This document shows positions 11,369 to 22,130 of a stretch of 64,000 bases of DNA, piece after piece (the stretch's first letter is position 1; each line of letters begins with the position of its first letter). The position numbers and the translations under genes were made by a program. Below the pieces are notes generated by a model that was given only the letters and a program-made list of their open reading frames with translations, did no database searches and had not been told where the DNA came from. The DNA comes from an uncultured Clostridia bacterium (GTDB lineage Bacteria > Bacillota > Clostridia > Oscillospirales > Acutalibacteraceae). Where the stretch lies: positions 42,926 to 106,925 of the forward strand of contig CANRNI010000004.1 of assembly GCA_947631945.1 (NCBI GenBank). Direction: 5' to 3'.

Positions 11369-12124
11369 ATGGTAGTGCTTAAAACGCGCAGGGAAATAGA
11401 GCTTATGCGTGAAGCGGGAAGAATTTCCGCTATGGCACTTAAAGCGGCAGGAGAAGCAGTCCGTCCCGGTGTGTCAACCTTTGAGATTGACGCGGCCGCC
11501 CGAAAGTATATAAAAAGTCAGGGCGCGGAGCCGAATTTTCTGGGACTGTACGGCTTTCCGGCTGCGGCGTGTATTTCCGTAAACAACGAGGTGATACACG
11601 GTATTCCGAGCAAAAAACGCATTTTAAAAGAGGGAGATATAGTAAGCATCGACCTCGGAGCCAGGAAAAACGGATATAACGGCGATAATGCTGCCACTTT
11701 CGCCGTCGGAAAAATTTCCGATGAGGCGCAGCGGCTGATAGACACGACGAGAGAGTCGCTTTACGAAGGGCTCAAACAGGCTGTCGCAGGCAACAGAATC
11801 GGCGATATCGGTCACGCGGTTCAAGCGTATTGCGAGGAAAGAGGCTTCGGCGTGGTTCGTGAATATGTCGGACACGGCGTAGGCAAAGAACTTCATGAGG
11901 ATCCTTCGGTTCCGAACTTCGGAACTCCCGGCAGAGGAGTCCGATTGCTGCCGGGTATGACAATTGCTGTCGAGCCCATGATTACTCAGGGAACGTGGGC
12001 TGTGAATCAGCTTTCCGACGGCTGGACGGTAGTAACAAAAGACGGAAAGCTTGCGGCGCATTTTGAACATACCGTAGCCATCACCAAAGACGGCGAATGT
12101 ATGATTCTGACGCTGCCCGAATGA
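11369..12124 (+). CDS. map: Methionine aminopeptidase type I
   Basis: Map motifs (NNEVIHGIP, SIDLGARKNGYNGDNA, GHGVGKELHEDPSVPN). Confidence 0.97.
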   Translation: MVVLKTRREIELMREAGRISAMALKAAGEAVRPGVSTFEIDAAARKYIKSQGAEPNFLGLYGFPAAACISVNNEVIHGIPSKKRILKEGDIVSIDLGARKNGYNGDNAATFAVGKISDEAQRLIDTTRESLYEGLKQAVAGNRIGDIGHAVQAYCEERGFGVVREYVGHGVGKELHEDPSVPNFGTPGRGVRLLPGMTIAVEPMITQGTWAVNQLSDGWTVVTKDGKLAAHFEHTVAITKDGECMILTLPE

Positions 12125-12224
12125 GGTTTAGCGTGAAAAATTTGAAGAAAGAAACGATACCGGACACAAAAGACTTGAATTTTCACCGTATTTTGTGTGA
12201 TATCCGTATCGCGTGGCGATTTGT

Positions 12225-12479
12225 ATGGAAATTGAAATCGGGCGTGTCGTAATATCAATGTCGGGAAGGGACAAGGGATATTTTCTTGTCGTTTCGGATA
12301 TGGCGGAGGGATACGTTTTCGTCTGCGACGGAAAAGAACGTCCTCTCGAAAGACCGAAAAAAAAGAACCCGAAGCATTTAAAGGCTACGCATTATGTCCT
12401 TTCCGAAGCGCAGACAGCAACAAATCGTTCTTTAAAAAGGGCGCTGGGAGAAATTTCGGCATCCGAAAAAGGGAGGTAA
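12225..12479 (+). CDS. KOW-domain RNA-binding protein (L14E-like)
   Basis: MEIEIGRVVISMSGRDKGYFLVV...; conserved Firmicute position between map and infA. Confidence 0.8.
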   Translation: MEIEIGRVVISMSGRDKGYFLVVSDMAEGYVFVCDGKERPLERPKKKNPKHLKATHYVLSEAQTATNRSLKRALGEISASEKGR

Positions 12480-12485
12480 AACAGT

Positions 12486-12704
12486 ATGTCAAAACAGGAT
12501 ATGATAGAGGTCGAGGGCAAAGTTGTAGAGGCTCTTCCTAACGCAACCTTCAAGGTCGAGCTTGAAAACGGACGCCAGATAACGGCCACTATATCCGGCA
12601 AGCTTAGAATGAACTACATCAGGATACTTCCCGGTGATAAGGTAACTATTGATATGTCGCCGTACGATCTTACAAAAGGTCGTATAACGTGGCGATCCAA
12701 ATAG
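12486..12704 (+). CDS. infA: Translation initiation factor IF-1
   Basis: [29 protein letters not shown]. Confidence 0.98.
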   Translation: MSKQDMIEVEGKVVEALPNATFKVELENGRQITATISGKLRMNYIRILPGDKVTIDMSPYDLTKGRITWRSK

Positions 12705-12727
12705 GTAATTTTTTAGGAGGTAAAACA

Positions 12728-12841
12728 ATGAAAGTCAGACCTTCTGTAAAGAAAATTTGCGAGAAGTGCAAAATCATTAAACGCAAGGGAAAAGTAATGG
12801 TTATATGTGAAAATCCCAAGCACAAGCAGCGTCAGGGCTGA
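12728..12841 (+). CDS. rpmJ: 50S ribosomal protein L36 (zinc-binding type)
   Basis: Read directly from sequence (too short for the ORF track): [37 protein letters not shown], preceded by GGAGG. Confidence 0.97.
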   Translation: MKVRPSVKKICEKCKIIKRKGKVMVICENPKHKQRQG

Positions 12842-12878
12842 CGTCCTGATAATACCGTAATGGAGGTGCAACTGACAA

Positions 12879-13247
12879 ATGGCGCGTATATCCGGTGTTG
12901 ATCTTCCCAGAGAGAAGAGAATTGAAATCGGTCTTACCTATATATACGGTATCGGCCGTAAAACCGCAAGCGACATTATTAAGGCAACAGGTATAAATCC
13001 TGACACAAGAGTCAAGGATTTAACTGAGGACGACGTTTCAAAGCTTCGTGAGTACATCGACCACAACGTTAAGGTTGAGGGCGATCTCAGAAGAGAGACG
13101 GCGTTCGACATCAAGAGGCTCGTTGAAATAGGATGCTACCGCGGCGTCCGTCACAGAAAAGGTCTCCCCGTAAGGGGACAGCGTTCCAAGACAAACGCCC
13201 GCACACGCAAAGGTCCTAAGAAAACCATAGCCAATAAGAAGAAATAA
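12879..13247 (+). CDS. rpsM: 30S ribosomal protein S13
   Basis: [30 protein letters not shown]. Confidence 0.98.
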   Translation: MARISGVDLPREKRIEIGLTYIYGIGRKTASDIIKATGINPDTRVKDLTEDDVSKLREYIDHNVKVEGDLRRETAFDIKRLVEIGCYRGVRHRKGLPVRGQRSKTNARTRKGPKKTIANKKK

Positions 13248-13262
13248 TCAGGAGGGAACAGT

Positions 13263-13667
13263 ATGGCTACAAAAGCAACCGCTAAAAAAGGCGCCGCGCG
13301 TAAACGCCGTGAGCGCAAAAATATTGAACGCGGCGCGGCTCATATCCAGTCCACTTTCAACAACACCATCGTTACCATTACCGATACGCAGGGTAATGCC
13401 GTATCATGGGCGAGCGCGGGCGAAATGGGCTTCAGAGGTTCAAGAAAGTCAACGCCCTTCGCAGCGCAGACTGCGGCGGAGACCGCGGCTAAGACGGCAA
13501 TCGACCACGGCATGAAAACCGTAGAGGTTTATGTCAAGGGTCCCGGACAGGGAAGAGAAGCCGCAATCAGAGCGCTTCAGACGGCAGGTCTTGAAGTAAG
13601 CATGATTAAAGACGTTACTCCTATCCCTCACAACGGCTGCCGTCCGCCTAAGAGAAGGCGTGTATAA
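13263..13667 (+). CDS. rpsK: 30S ribosomal protein S11
   Basis: [28 protein letters not shown]. Confidence 0.98.
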   Translation: MATKATAKKGAARKRRERKNIERGAAHIQSTFNNTIVTITDTQGNAVSWASAGEMGFRGSRKSTPFAAQTAAETAAKTAIDHGMKTVEVYVKGPGQGREAAIRALQTAGLEVSMIKDVTPIPHNGCRPPKRRRV

Positions 13668-13693
13668 CCTAAAAACTGGAGGTGTTTTAACAC

Positions 13694-14311
13694 ATGGCAA
13701 GATATACCGGCGCGGTATGCAAGTTATGCCGCAGAGAGGGCAAGAAGCTCTTTTTAAAGGGTGAGAGATGCACAAGCCCGAAATGCTCGATTGACCGCCG
13801 CAGCTATGCTCCCGGTCAGCACGGTCAGGGACGCAAAAAGCTTACGGAGTACGGTCTTCAGCTTCGCGCTAAGCAGACAGCAAGACGTTTCTACGGATTA
13901 AACGAAAGTCAGTTCCATAAATATTACGTTATGGCTGTTCGTCAGGCGGGCGTTACCGGTGACAATTTACTTCGTATCTGCGAAAGCCGTCTTGACAATA
14001 TCGTTTATTTGCTCGGCTGGGCGTCCTCACGTCCCGAAGCGAGACAGCTTGTCACTCACGGTCATTACCTTGTAAACGGTAAGAGAGTAGATATCCCCTC
14101 ATACCTTTGCAAAGCCGGCGATACGCTGGCAATCAGCAAGTCAAGCCTTGATTCGGAAAAGTTCAAAGCTATTCTTGAAAAAACAGGTACGATCCCCGCA
14201 TGGCTTGAAACAGGCGATAATTATACCGCAAAAGTTATTGCTCTTCCGACGCGCGACCAGATTGAAGTCCCGGTTGAAGAACATCTTATCGTCGAGTTCT
14301 ATTCACGTTAA
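13694..14311 (+). CDS. rpsD: 30S ribosomal protein S4 (zinc-binding type)
   Basis: [31 protein letters not shown]. Confidence 0.98.
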   Translation: MARYTGAVCKLCRREGKKLFLKGERCTSPKCSIDRRSYAPGQHGQGRKKLTEYGLQLRAKQTARRFYGLNESQFHKYYVMAVRQAGVTGDNLLRICESRLDNIVYLLGWASSRPEARQLVTHGHYLVNGKRVDIPSYLCKAGDTLAISKSSLDSEKFKAILEKTGTIPAWLETGDNYTAKVIALPTRDQIEVPVEEHLIVEFYSR

Positions 14312-14371
14312 CGGTTTGACCACAACCTGTATTTTTAGCAGCGAGGCTGCAATTATTAAGGAGGGTTTTGA

Positions 14372-15322
14372 ATGATAGGTATTGAGAAGCCCGGAATTGA
14401 TGCCGTTGATTTAACTCAGGACGGTACCTACGGCAAATTTGTTGTTGAACCTCTTGAAAGAGGCTACGGTACTACTCTCGGCAACAGTCTCCGCCGAATT
14501 CTTTTATCATCACTTCCCGGATATGCTATCACTTCTGTCAGCATTGACGGTGTTCTTCATGAGTTCTCGACTATTGAAGGCGTAAAAGAAGATGTTACTG
14601 AAATCGTTCTGAATTTAAAAAACGTAATTCTGAAAATTCATGGCTCAGGACCCAAAACAATGTATATTGACTGCAGCGGTGAATGTGAAATCACCGCCGA
14701 CGATATACAGGCGGATTCCGAAGTTGAGATTCTCAACCCGGAACTGCATATAGCAACGCTTAACGCTGACGCGCACGTCCGCATGGAGCTTACGGCGGAC
14801 TGCGGCAGAGGTTATATTTCGGCAGAAAAGAATAAGAAGCTGATGGATCCCGTTATAGGAGTTATCGCGATAGATTCTATTTATACACCTGTCGTAAAAG
14901 TAAACTATACAGTCGATAATGCTCGTGTCGGTGACGTAACCGATTACGATAAGCTTTCGCTTGAAGTTTGGACCAACGGTACAATCGCGGCAAGAGACGC
15001 GGTTTCCTTGGCAGCCAAGATTCTCAACGAGCATCTCAACCTCTTTATAGATTTGTCCGACGAAGCGGGCAACACGGAGGTCATGATTGAAAAGGGCGAA
15101 GATAACAAGGCTCAGATTTTAGAGATGACTGTTGAGGAACTTGACCTTTCGGTTCGCTCGTTTAACTGCTTAAAGAGAGCGAACATTCATAAGGTAGAGG
15201 ATTTAATTTCCAAATCCGAAGAGGAAATGATGAGAGTGAGAAATCTCGGACGCAAATCTCTTGACGAGGTTATCGCAAAGCTAAGCTCTCTCGGACTTTC
15301 CCTTCGCAGAGAGGACGAGTAA
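14372..15322 (+). CDS. rpoA: RNA polymerase alpha subunit
   Basis: [20 protein letters not shown]; alpha-[15 protein letters not shown]. Confidence 0.98.
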   Translation: MIGIEKPGIDAVDLTQDGTYGKFVVEPLERGYGTTLGNSLRRILLSSLPGYAITSVSIDGVLHEFSTIEGVKEDVTEIVLNLKNVILKIHGSGPKTMYIDCSGECEITADDIQADSEVEILNPELHIATLNADAHVRMELTADCGRGYISAEKNKKLMDPVIGVIAIDSIYTPVVKVNYTVDNARVGDVTDYDKLSLEVWTNGTIAARDAVSLAAKILNEHLNLFIDLSDEAGNTEVMIEKGEDNKAQILEMTVEELDLSVRSFNCLKRANIHKVEDLISKSEEEMMRVRNLGRKSLDEVIAKLSSLGLSLRREDE

Positions 15323-15361
15323 ATCCAACATTATACCACTAACGGTAAAGGAGTGAATTTT

Positions 15362-15703
15362 ATGCCCGGAACCAGAAAACTCGGCAGAGCTACGGATTCC
15401 CGTAAGGCTATGCTCAGAGCAATGGTAACATACCTTTTGGAAAACGGCAGAATCGAGACCACCGTTACAAGGGCTAAAGACGTTCGTTCTATGACGGAAA
15501 AAATGATTACTCTTGCAAAAGAGAACAATCTTCATAATTACAGACAGGCAATGTCCTATGTTACAAAAGAAGATGTTGTTAAAAAATTGTTTGACGAAAT
15601 CGCGCCTAAGTATAAAGAGGTCGGAGGCGGTTATTGCCGCATAATCAAGACAGGACCCCGCAGGGGTGATGCCGCTGAAATGTGCATTATCGAGCTTGTC
15701 TGA
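15362..15703 (+). CDS. rplQ: 50S ribosomal protein L17
   Basis: [39 protein letters not shown]. Confidence 0.98.
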   Translation: MPGTRKLGRATDSRKAMLRAMVTYLLENGRIETTVTRAKDVRSMTEKMITLAKENNLHNYRQAMSYVTKEDVVKKLFDEIAPKYKEVGGGYCRIIKTGPRRGDAAEMCIIELV

Positions 15704-15738
15704 TTGCAGGGGAATTTGTCAACACCCTGAATATTATC

Positions 15739-15771
15739 GGGAGATGCTTTAAAAGCGTCTCCCGCTTTTTT
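15739..15771 (+). terminator. Rho-independent terminator of the ribosomal protein cluster
   Basis: GGGAGATGCTTTAAAAGCGTCTCCCGCTTTTTT. Confidence 0.9.
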
Positions 15772-16197
15772 ATTTGGACATTTTTGAGGTTTTCGGATAT
15801 CCATTGTATACGCCTTTGTGTTTTTTTGCTATTTCCGCCATAGTGTCTTAAATCCTTGAAATACACAAAGTAAGCCTGCGGATTTTGCCATGTCCGACGA
15901 AAATTTTTCTCAAAAAACCTCATATTGACTTGGCAGATAAAAAAATCGGATAATCTTTGGATTTGGTATTGTAATTTTTATTTTTTTATGCTATACTCAC
16001 TATGTGTGTTACCAACACGCGTTACTTTGTTGTACCGTTTTTGTATAATTAATAGATATTTTTCGTAAAATTGTATGTTTTTTATATTATTTATATGTGT
16101 TTCATACATAAATTTGTGAAAAACGATTCATTGATGCGGTTATAGGTACTGAAAGATTTATTGCAGTCATATATAGAGGAAAGGATGGTCTTCTGTT

Positions 16198-19100
16198 ATG
16201 AAAGATGAGTTTTTAAACGGCGCTCAAGCTGTTTTAAGGGCGCATAGACGCGAAATGATAAAACGCAGAGTTATAAGTATGCTTATGGCGGTTGTTATAG
16301 TTTTTACCGCGATTATCGCGATTCGTCCGTCCGACGCTCTTGTAATCGCCACGAGCGGAGTTACTCCGGGCGTTAAACGCACAGCCGACGGCAGCACTAT
16401 GGACACTTATGTAGATCAGCTTATAAACGACACCGACGGTTCGCGGCAGGCGGGCAGAGTTTGGAGCGACAAGAGCGTATTCGCGTACGGCGAGAGCACG
16501 GAAACGACGGTCGGCAACACTAAGCGCGTATTTACGAAAGACACTTTGAAGCTCGACGAAAGTCTGGACGGCGTTGGCGGCGAAATCAAGATAAACGACG
16601 ATTTCCTTCACGTATACAGCGCGTTAGGAAGCAGCGAAACAATCAATGAGCAAGCGGAATCCCCTGCTGACGTTGTATTCCTTATAGATATGTCGGGTTC
16701 GATGGCTTACGACATCAAACATGGCGACTCGACCGAAACTTATCATCATGAAAATCTCAGAGAGCGTATGAATGATTCGCGAATTCAGGCAGTGCTTGAC
16801 GCGATAAACTCAAATATAGATAAATTGATGAACCTCAACCCAACGAATCAGGTCGCAGTTGTCGCTTACGGCGCGACAGCCTTCACTCTTATGCCCTTGG
16901 GACATTATACAAAAGAGGGCGGAAAAGATTATCTTGTGGTTGATGATTTTGAGGATTATAACAACCACCCTTACGGTTATGTCAGAGGTTCGTATCCGAA
17001 CGGAAATATTGATAACGTTATTTCAGGCGCAGGATATACGGTAACCGCTCACGGTTACAAAACAGACAAGGGCGAAGGCGCAAAAGTGTTGGTAGACAAT
17101 AAGGTCAGAAACACATATGTTGCAGACGAAACAGTATCCGATAATAACATACACCAAATAGGCTTTAACACCGATATGCAGGCGGGAATTTATGTTGGTT
17201 TTGAAGAATTATACAAAAATTTTGTTGATAAAGATGACGTTTCATATTCGTATGTGTCAAAACTTGATCAGCAAAAGTACACTATCCCCCGCATACCGGC
17301 TGTTTTCGTTATGACTGACGGCGGTTCTAACTTTGCGCTAAAGGGGAAGAACGCAAGTATCAGCGGAGACGAATGGCACAATCTTGACGTTCCCGATACG
17401 ATTAATAGTTATTCCGACGACAGTGTCAAAAAATACAGAAGTGAGTTATCAGAAGACAATGGCGCAGCCGTAATTCTTGATATTCTTATGACCGCTTCAT
17501 ACATGAAATCAAAGGTATTTAACAAGTATGAAAGTCTGATAAATTCCAATGAAAAAATAAGAAACGATAACAAACAGAATCTTCGTCTTTTGGTCAGCAC
17601 TATCAGCGTCGATCCTCCCGATTCCGCATATCAAGTTCCGCGTATTTATGCCACGATGGATCCGAAAAGATACTTTAACTCCGAGCCTCCCGAGCTTCCC
17701 GAAGGAAGAGAATGGAAAAAAAGGAGCGACGTAATAGATGCGTACAATCTTTGGAATAAGTGGTGCGCTCAATCCGACGGCGGAAAGATCGACGTATCGG
17801 TAACCGATAATGACAAACATACAACCTTTTCATTCCCGATTAACAGGCTGAAAGCCGGCGGAGAGTTCGACGTTACAAACGAAGACGTTGAAAAGAATAT
17901 ATTTTATAACGATTATTTCTATGAAGCTATCGGTAACAATATCGGTAAAGTATTCGATCAGTTGGTCGGAGATTTGAATAATACTTTGTTCACACCGGTA
18001 AGCGGAATAAATGCGTCCGGCGCGAGTAACTCCATTACGTATATGGACCCGATAGGAACGTATCTTGAAGTCAAGGACGTATTAAACGTGTCTCTCTTCG
18101 GCGAACTCTACAATATCAGACGCGTGGCGATCTACGATTACAGTTTCAACGTTAAGCATTTGAATGAAAAGGGATCGTTTGATAACGGCTGGTATCGCAA
18201 AACCGCCGTGGATGAAGAAGGTAACGAAACTTGGGAAGCGGTCAATGACGGCAGCGGCAGTTGGGAAAATGGCGATATTTATTACGTCAACGGCGATACC
18301 GCGAGGGAATTTGTACCGACGCTTGAGATCACCGAAGACAATGACAGTATTACCCCGCAGCAGCAAAATACCGTTTACACATTCTTCAGATTCGACGACG
18401 CCGACGCAAATACCGATAAAATGAATCCGTGTTACAGCGATACGACGTTCAAGCTGAGCGATATAAGAATATGGGTCGAAGATACCGGCAACTATGAAAA
18501 TAAGGACGACAATATGTCTGTCGAAAAGGGCTACGATCAGGCATTTTACGTTGATATTCCGCAAAGTGCTCTCCCGATTCAGACTGTAACGATTGACGTT
18601 GATAAAAACCTTAATATCAAATACACGGATAATATGGACATTCATACGCAGTCCTCGCCGTTAAGAGTTTATTATACCGTAGGCGTTAAGAACGAGATAC
18701 TGACCGAGGACGGCGCAAATGTTGACTTATCCGCTGTCCGTCAAGAGTATATCACGGAGCATAAAGCCGAAGATAATTCCGTTTATTTCTATTCCAATTA
18801 CTACAGCGAAACGATGTATGAGGGTTACGCAACTCAAGCGGCTCGCACGCGCGGCGACGCTGTTGTATCGTTCTCGCCGTCGTCCAATAACCGTTACTAC
18901 ATATTTCAGAAAAATCTGCCGATTTACGCGCATGCGTATCTTGTAGGCGACGGCGGTGCGATTACAAAGGTTGACGAGAACAACGGCTACGGACACGGCG
19001 TTGAAAATTGGACGGAAGGCGCGTCATGGAACGGCGGGGAATACGGCGGTGAATTTGCAAATGAGCAAGCAGTTAAAGACGCGTTCAACAAAAGTACGGT

Positions 19101-21990
19101 GTCGAAAGGTCAGATAGTATTCTTGACGGAAGACTCGCTCGACAATGTTGACGTTGAACACGGGAAATCATTTTCAAGCAATGATTATTTCTTCTTCGCT
19201 ATCGAATACTTTGTCCCCACATCGGACGGAAACGGCAGAAAGGTCCAACGCGTTATATCCCGCCTCGGTTCGGAATTCGGTTCGGGATTCCATGCGGAGG
19301 GGATAACGAACGGCTCGTGCATTTGCTGGGCGGACAAGAGCGGTAAGTATGAAAATACCTACGACTATATTCCCGCGGCGGAAAACGCGACGCGCGGCAG
19401 AGATCAGATAACGGCGGAGCAAGCCGACGGTAAGTGGCAGATTTCAACTAAGGTCGGCGGCGTTCGAGTCGGCGATTTGGCACAGCGTGTTATTCAGAAA
19501 ATCAACACATACTATGTTGATGATAAATCGACAAAAGCCAATGTAACCGAAACGGCGAACAACGCGTATCTTCCGACTATCGGCGTAACTTCAACGATTG
19601 AAAACGTCGTTATTAACAACTATCTGGGAAATAACGGCAAGCTTACAGTCAACGACACCATGTTTATGGTTACGAAAGAGGTTGAAGATAACCCGGAAAT
19701 TGACGCTCCCGCTCTTGACGGCTTCAACTTTGACGTTACTGTTGACGGTTACACCGGCGATATGGGCGTTATTAAGCTTAAAAAGCATAACGGACATTGG
19801 GATTATCTTATTGACAAGGTCGAAGTCCTGTATGACAATCAGGGCTGGATATTAGCTCCCGACGGCACGATAGCCCACCCGAACGAAATCGCATATAAGC
19901 TCAAAGATTTTAAAGAGGGTGAAGACGTGGCGGGCTCCGTTGTCGCCGATTACGAAACGACGGTTGACGGCGCACAGAGCTTCAGCTTGACGGGCGTAGT
20001 TCCGTACGCGTGGAACGATAAAACGAACGCACCCGAGGAAAATCCGAAGGAAGGCGGAGCCGAGACAGTATTAGAGGTATGGCGCACCGTTGAAAACGAA
20101 TCGTATCTCGGCGGCAGCACGAACAGTCTGGCGGAGCTATATCAGACGCAGTCCTCATGGCAGACCGAAACGCTTTATTTCGGCTACGGCGAGGAACCCT
20201 TGAACCCTTATCCCGAAAACTGGCCTTATAAAGACAGGAGCGGAAAAAATATTCCCGGTACAAAGAGCGTCGCGAGAGTAACTCTTAAAGACGGCGAGGG
20301 AATACTGATAAACGGTCTTGATTCGGGTACTGATTACACCGTGAAAGAGGTTATATCGGAGCTTCAGCACGATAAGGGCTACGGCTTTGGCAGCGTGGAG
20401 CACGTTCAGCAGGACAGCACCGTAAAATATGACAAAAACGGCGATAGAGACGTATTACAGCAGAGCGGCAGCGGAACAGTCTCGAACACGTTCACAAAAG
20501 ACGACGCGTCAAGAAATTATACGGTAACGGGAAATACGGGACAGAATCCCGAAGCGGCTCATTATGTAAACGAATATCAGCCGGTTGAGCTTAATGTTTA
20601 TAAAAAGCTCGATAAAGAACCCGATGCGGAGCTGACGGAAGAGGACTACGCCGAAAAGGTCTTTGATTTTACGATAAATCTTACGATGCCCGACGAATAC
20701 GACGGCACAACGACGCCGCTTACAGGCGATTACTGGTTCGAGGTATTTACCGATACGACCGCTCCCGACGGAACGGAAACGAGCGAATCGCAGGGTAAAA
20801 AAGAAGTTACCCTTGTGGACGGCGCGGCGGAGTTTTCGCTTAAAGGAAACGAACACCTTACCATTTACGGCTTGCCCGTCGGCACAAAGTATACCTATAC
20901 GGTTTCCGAGGCGGATAAAGAGGGCTGGACGCCACAGATATTTGTTGACGGAATCGAACACGACGTTGACAGCTATACAGGTTCGCTTGTCAATGACGGC
21001 AGTCAGCTTTCGGGCGATGATATTGTGTTCAATAACATAAAAAAAGCGCCTGTTCCCGAGCCAATCTCATTCAGCGCAAAAAAGGTTGTAGAAAATAAGG
21101 GCAATATACCTTATGAAATGGTAGGCGGCGAGTTTTCGTTCGTTATACTTCCGTATGAAAGCAATCCCGCCGATGACCCGATAGGCGAGAGAACGGTGGT
21201 TACAAACGACGCGAGAGGAAATATCCCGCTGTTTGAGAATCTTGAGTTTTTAACAAAGGACGGCGTTTACAGATACACCGTTGAAGAGCTGTATACGGAT
21301 ATTATCCCCGGTATGACCTACTGCGAGTATTCATATACGGTAACCGTTACGGTCAAGATAGCCTTGAGTGACGACGGACATTACGACGTTTTAAGGCCAA
21401 CGATACGCGTAACGCGCGGTCATGTTACCGTAGAGGAAGCAAATTTTGTTTTTGACAATTCTTATGAAGTGAACGTTGAAGACCCGAAATTCGGCAATCT
21501 TACCGTGTCGAAAACAGTTGACGGCGTTAGCGGAACAGATACCACGCTGTTCGATTTTACCGTTAAATTTGTCGGCTCAGGCATGTCCGATACGGTAGAC
21601 GCCGTATTAACTCACGGCGACGGCACCGTTGATGAAATAATGGCGCACCTTACGCTTAATGAAAGCGGAGAGTACGTTTACGATTTCAAGCTTTCGGACG
21701 CTCAGTCGATAACGTTCTTAGGACTTCCCGTCGGAGTCGCCTACAGCGTTACCGAAGCGGAATCCAGCGGCTACACGCTTAAAAGCTGTGAGGGAGCGGA
21801 AGGTAAAATAGCGGAAAAAGGAGTAGTAAGCGCAAAATTTGTCAACTTCTTTGATTTGCTGCTTCCCGAACTCGGCGGAATAGGCACAATCCCGTTTTAT
21901 ATAGCGGGCGGTGTCCTGTTGCTTGCGGCGGCGGTGTTCCTCACAGTAACCTTGTACAGAAAAAAATCCAAACGCGGCAGTATTAAATAA
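16198..21990 (+). CDS. Giant vWA / Cna_B (SpaA-like) surface protein with LPELG sorting-like C-terminus
   Basis: 1930 aa; DVVFLIDMSGSMAYD (vWA MIDAS-type); repeated Cna_B/SpaA-like domains (e.g. FSAKKVVENKGN, LTVSKTVDG); C-terminus LLPELGGIGTIPFYIAGGVLLLAAAVFLTVTLYRKKSKRGSIK. Confidence 0.85.
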   Translation: MKDEFLNGAQAVLRAHRREMIKRRVISMLMAVVIVFTAIIAIRPSDALVIATSGVTPGVKRTADGSTMDTYVDQLINDTDGSRQAGRVWSDKSVFAYGESTETTVGNTKRVFTKDTLKLDESLDGVGGEIKINDDFLHVYSALGSSETINEQAESPADVVFLIDMSGSMAYDIKHGDSTETYHHENLRERMNDSRIQAVLDAINSNIDKLMNLNPTNQVAVVAYGATAFTLMPLGHYTKEGGKDYLVVDDFEDYNNHPYGYVRGSYPNGNIDNVISGAGYTVTAHGYKTDKGEGAKVLVDNKVRNTYVADETVSDNNIHQIGFNTDMQAGIYVGFEELYKNFVDKDDVSYSYVSKLDQQKYTIPRIPAVFVMTDGGSNFALKGKNASISGDEWHNLDVPDTINSYSDDSVKKYRSELSEDNGAAVILDILMTASYMKSKVFNKYESLINSNEKIRNDNKQNLRLLVSTISVDPPDSAYQVPRIYATMDPKRYFNSEPPELPEGREWKKRSDVIDAYNLWNKWCAQSDGGKIDVSVTDNDKHTTFSFPINRLKAGGEFDVTNEDVEKNIFYNDYFYEAIGNNIGKVFDQLVGDLNNTLFTPVSGINASGASNSITYMDPIGTYLEVKDVLNVSLFGELYNIRRVAIYDYSFNVKHLNEKGSFDNGWYRKTAVDEEGNETWEAVNDGSGSWENGDIYYVNGDTAREFVPTLEITEDNDSITPQQQNTVYTFFRFDDADANTDKMNPCYSDTTFKLSDIRIWVEDTGNYENKDDNMSVEKGYDQAFYVDIPQSALPIQTVTIDVDKNLNIKYTDNMDIHTQSSPLRVYYTVGVKNEILTEDGANVDLSAVRQEYITEHKAEDNSVYFYSNYYSETMYEGYATQAARTRGDAVVSFSPSSNNRYYIFQKNLPIYAHAYLVGDGGAITKVDENNGYGHGVENWTEGASWNGGEYGGEFANEQAVKDAFNKSTVSKGQIVFLTEDSLDNVDVEHGKSFSSNDYFFFAIEYFVPTSDGNGRKVQRVISRLGSEFGSGFHAEGITNGSCICWADKSGKYENTYDYIPAAENATRGRDQITAEQADGKWQISTKVGGVRVGDLAQRVIQKINTYYVDDKSTKANVTETANNAYLPTIGVTSTIENVVINNYLGNNGKLTVNDTMFMVTKEVEDNPEIDAPALDGFNFDVTVDGYTGDMGVIKLKKHNGHWDYLIDKVEVLYDNQGWILAPDGTIAHPNEIAYKLKDFKEGEDVAGSVVADYETTVDGAQSFSLTGVVPYAWNDKTNAPEENPKEGGAETVLEVWRTVENESYLGGSTNSLAELYQTQSSWQTETLYFGYGEEPLNPYPENWPYKDRSGKNIPGTKSVARVTLKDGEGILINGLDSGTDYTVKEVISELQHDKGYGFGSVEHVQQDSTVKYDKNGDRDVLQQSGSGTVSNTFTKDDASRNYTVTGNTGQNPEAAHYVNEYQPVELNVYKKLDKEPDAELTEEDYAEKVFDFTINLTMPDEYDGTTTPLTGDYWFEVFTDTTAPDGTETSESQGKKEVTLVDGAAEFSLKGNEHLTIYGLPVGTKYTYTVSEADKEGWTPQIFVDGIEHDVDSYTGSLVNDGSQLSGDDIVFNNIKKAPVPEPISFSAKKVVENKGNIPYEMVGGEFSFVILPYESNPADDPIGERTVVTNDARGNIPLFENLEFLTKDGVYRYTVEELYTDIIPGMTYCEYSYTVTVTVKIALSDDGHYDVLRPTIRVTRGHVTVEEANFVFDNSYEVNVEDPKFGNLTVSKTVDGVSGTDTTLFDFTVKFVGSGMSDTVDAVLTHGDGTVDEIMAHLTLNESGEYVYDFKLSDAQSITFLGLPVGVAYSVTEAESSGYTLKSCEGAEGKIAEKGVVSAKFVNFFDLLLPELGGIGTIPFYIAGGVLLLAAAVFLTVTLYRKKSKRGSIK

Positions 21991-22010
21991 AATAATGTTT
22001 GTTTGAAAAG

Positions 22011-22052
22011 TAAAGGCAACACCGCACCATCTGAAGTGCGGTGTTTCCTTAA
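22011..22052. terminator. Hairpin/terminator built from two repeat-family-like termini
   Basis: TAAAGGCAACACCGCA ccatctgaag TGCGGTGTTTCCTTAA; stem AACACCGCA/TGCGGTGTT. Confidence 0.6.
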
Positions 22053-22130
22053 AATTATTTGACATTTTTATGCTTTCCTGTTATAATATAAAATGTATGT
22101 TTATGTGATTTTTTATATAGGAGCAGATAT

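Noticed and set aside
15960-16190. AT-rich spacer before the giant surface protein as a possible ncRNA
   Set aside because: Only a short GTGTGTTaccAACACGC palindrome seen; more likely promoter/5' UTR DNA.
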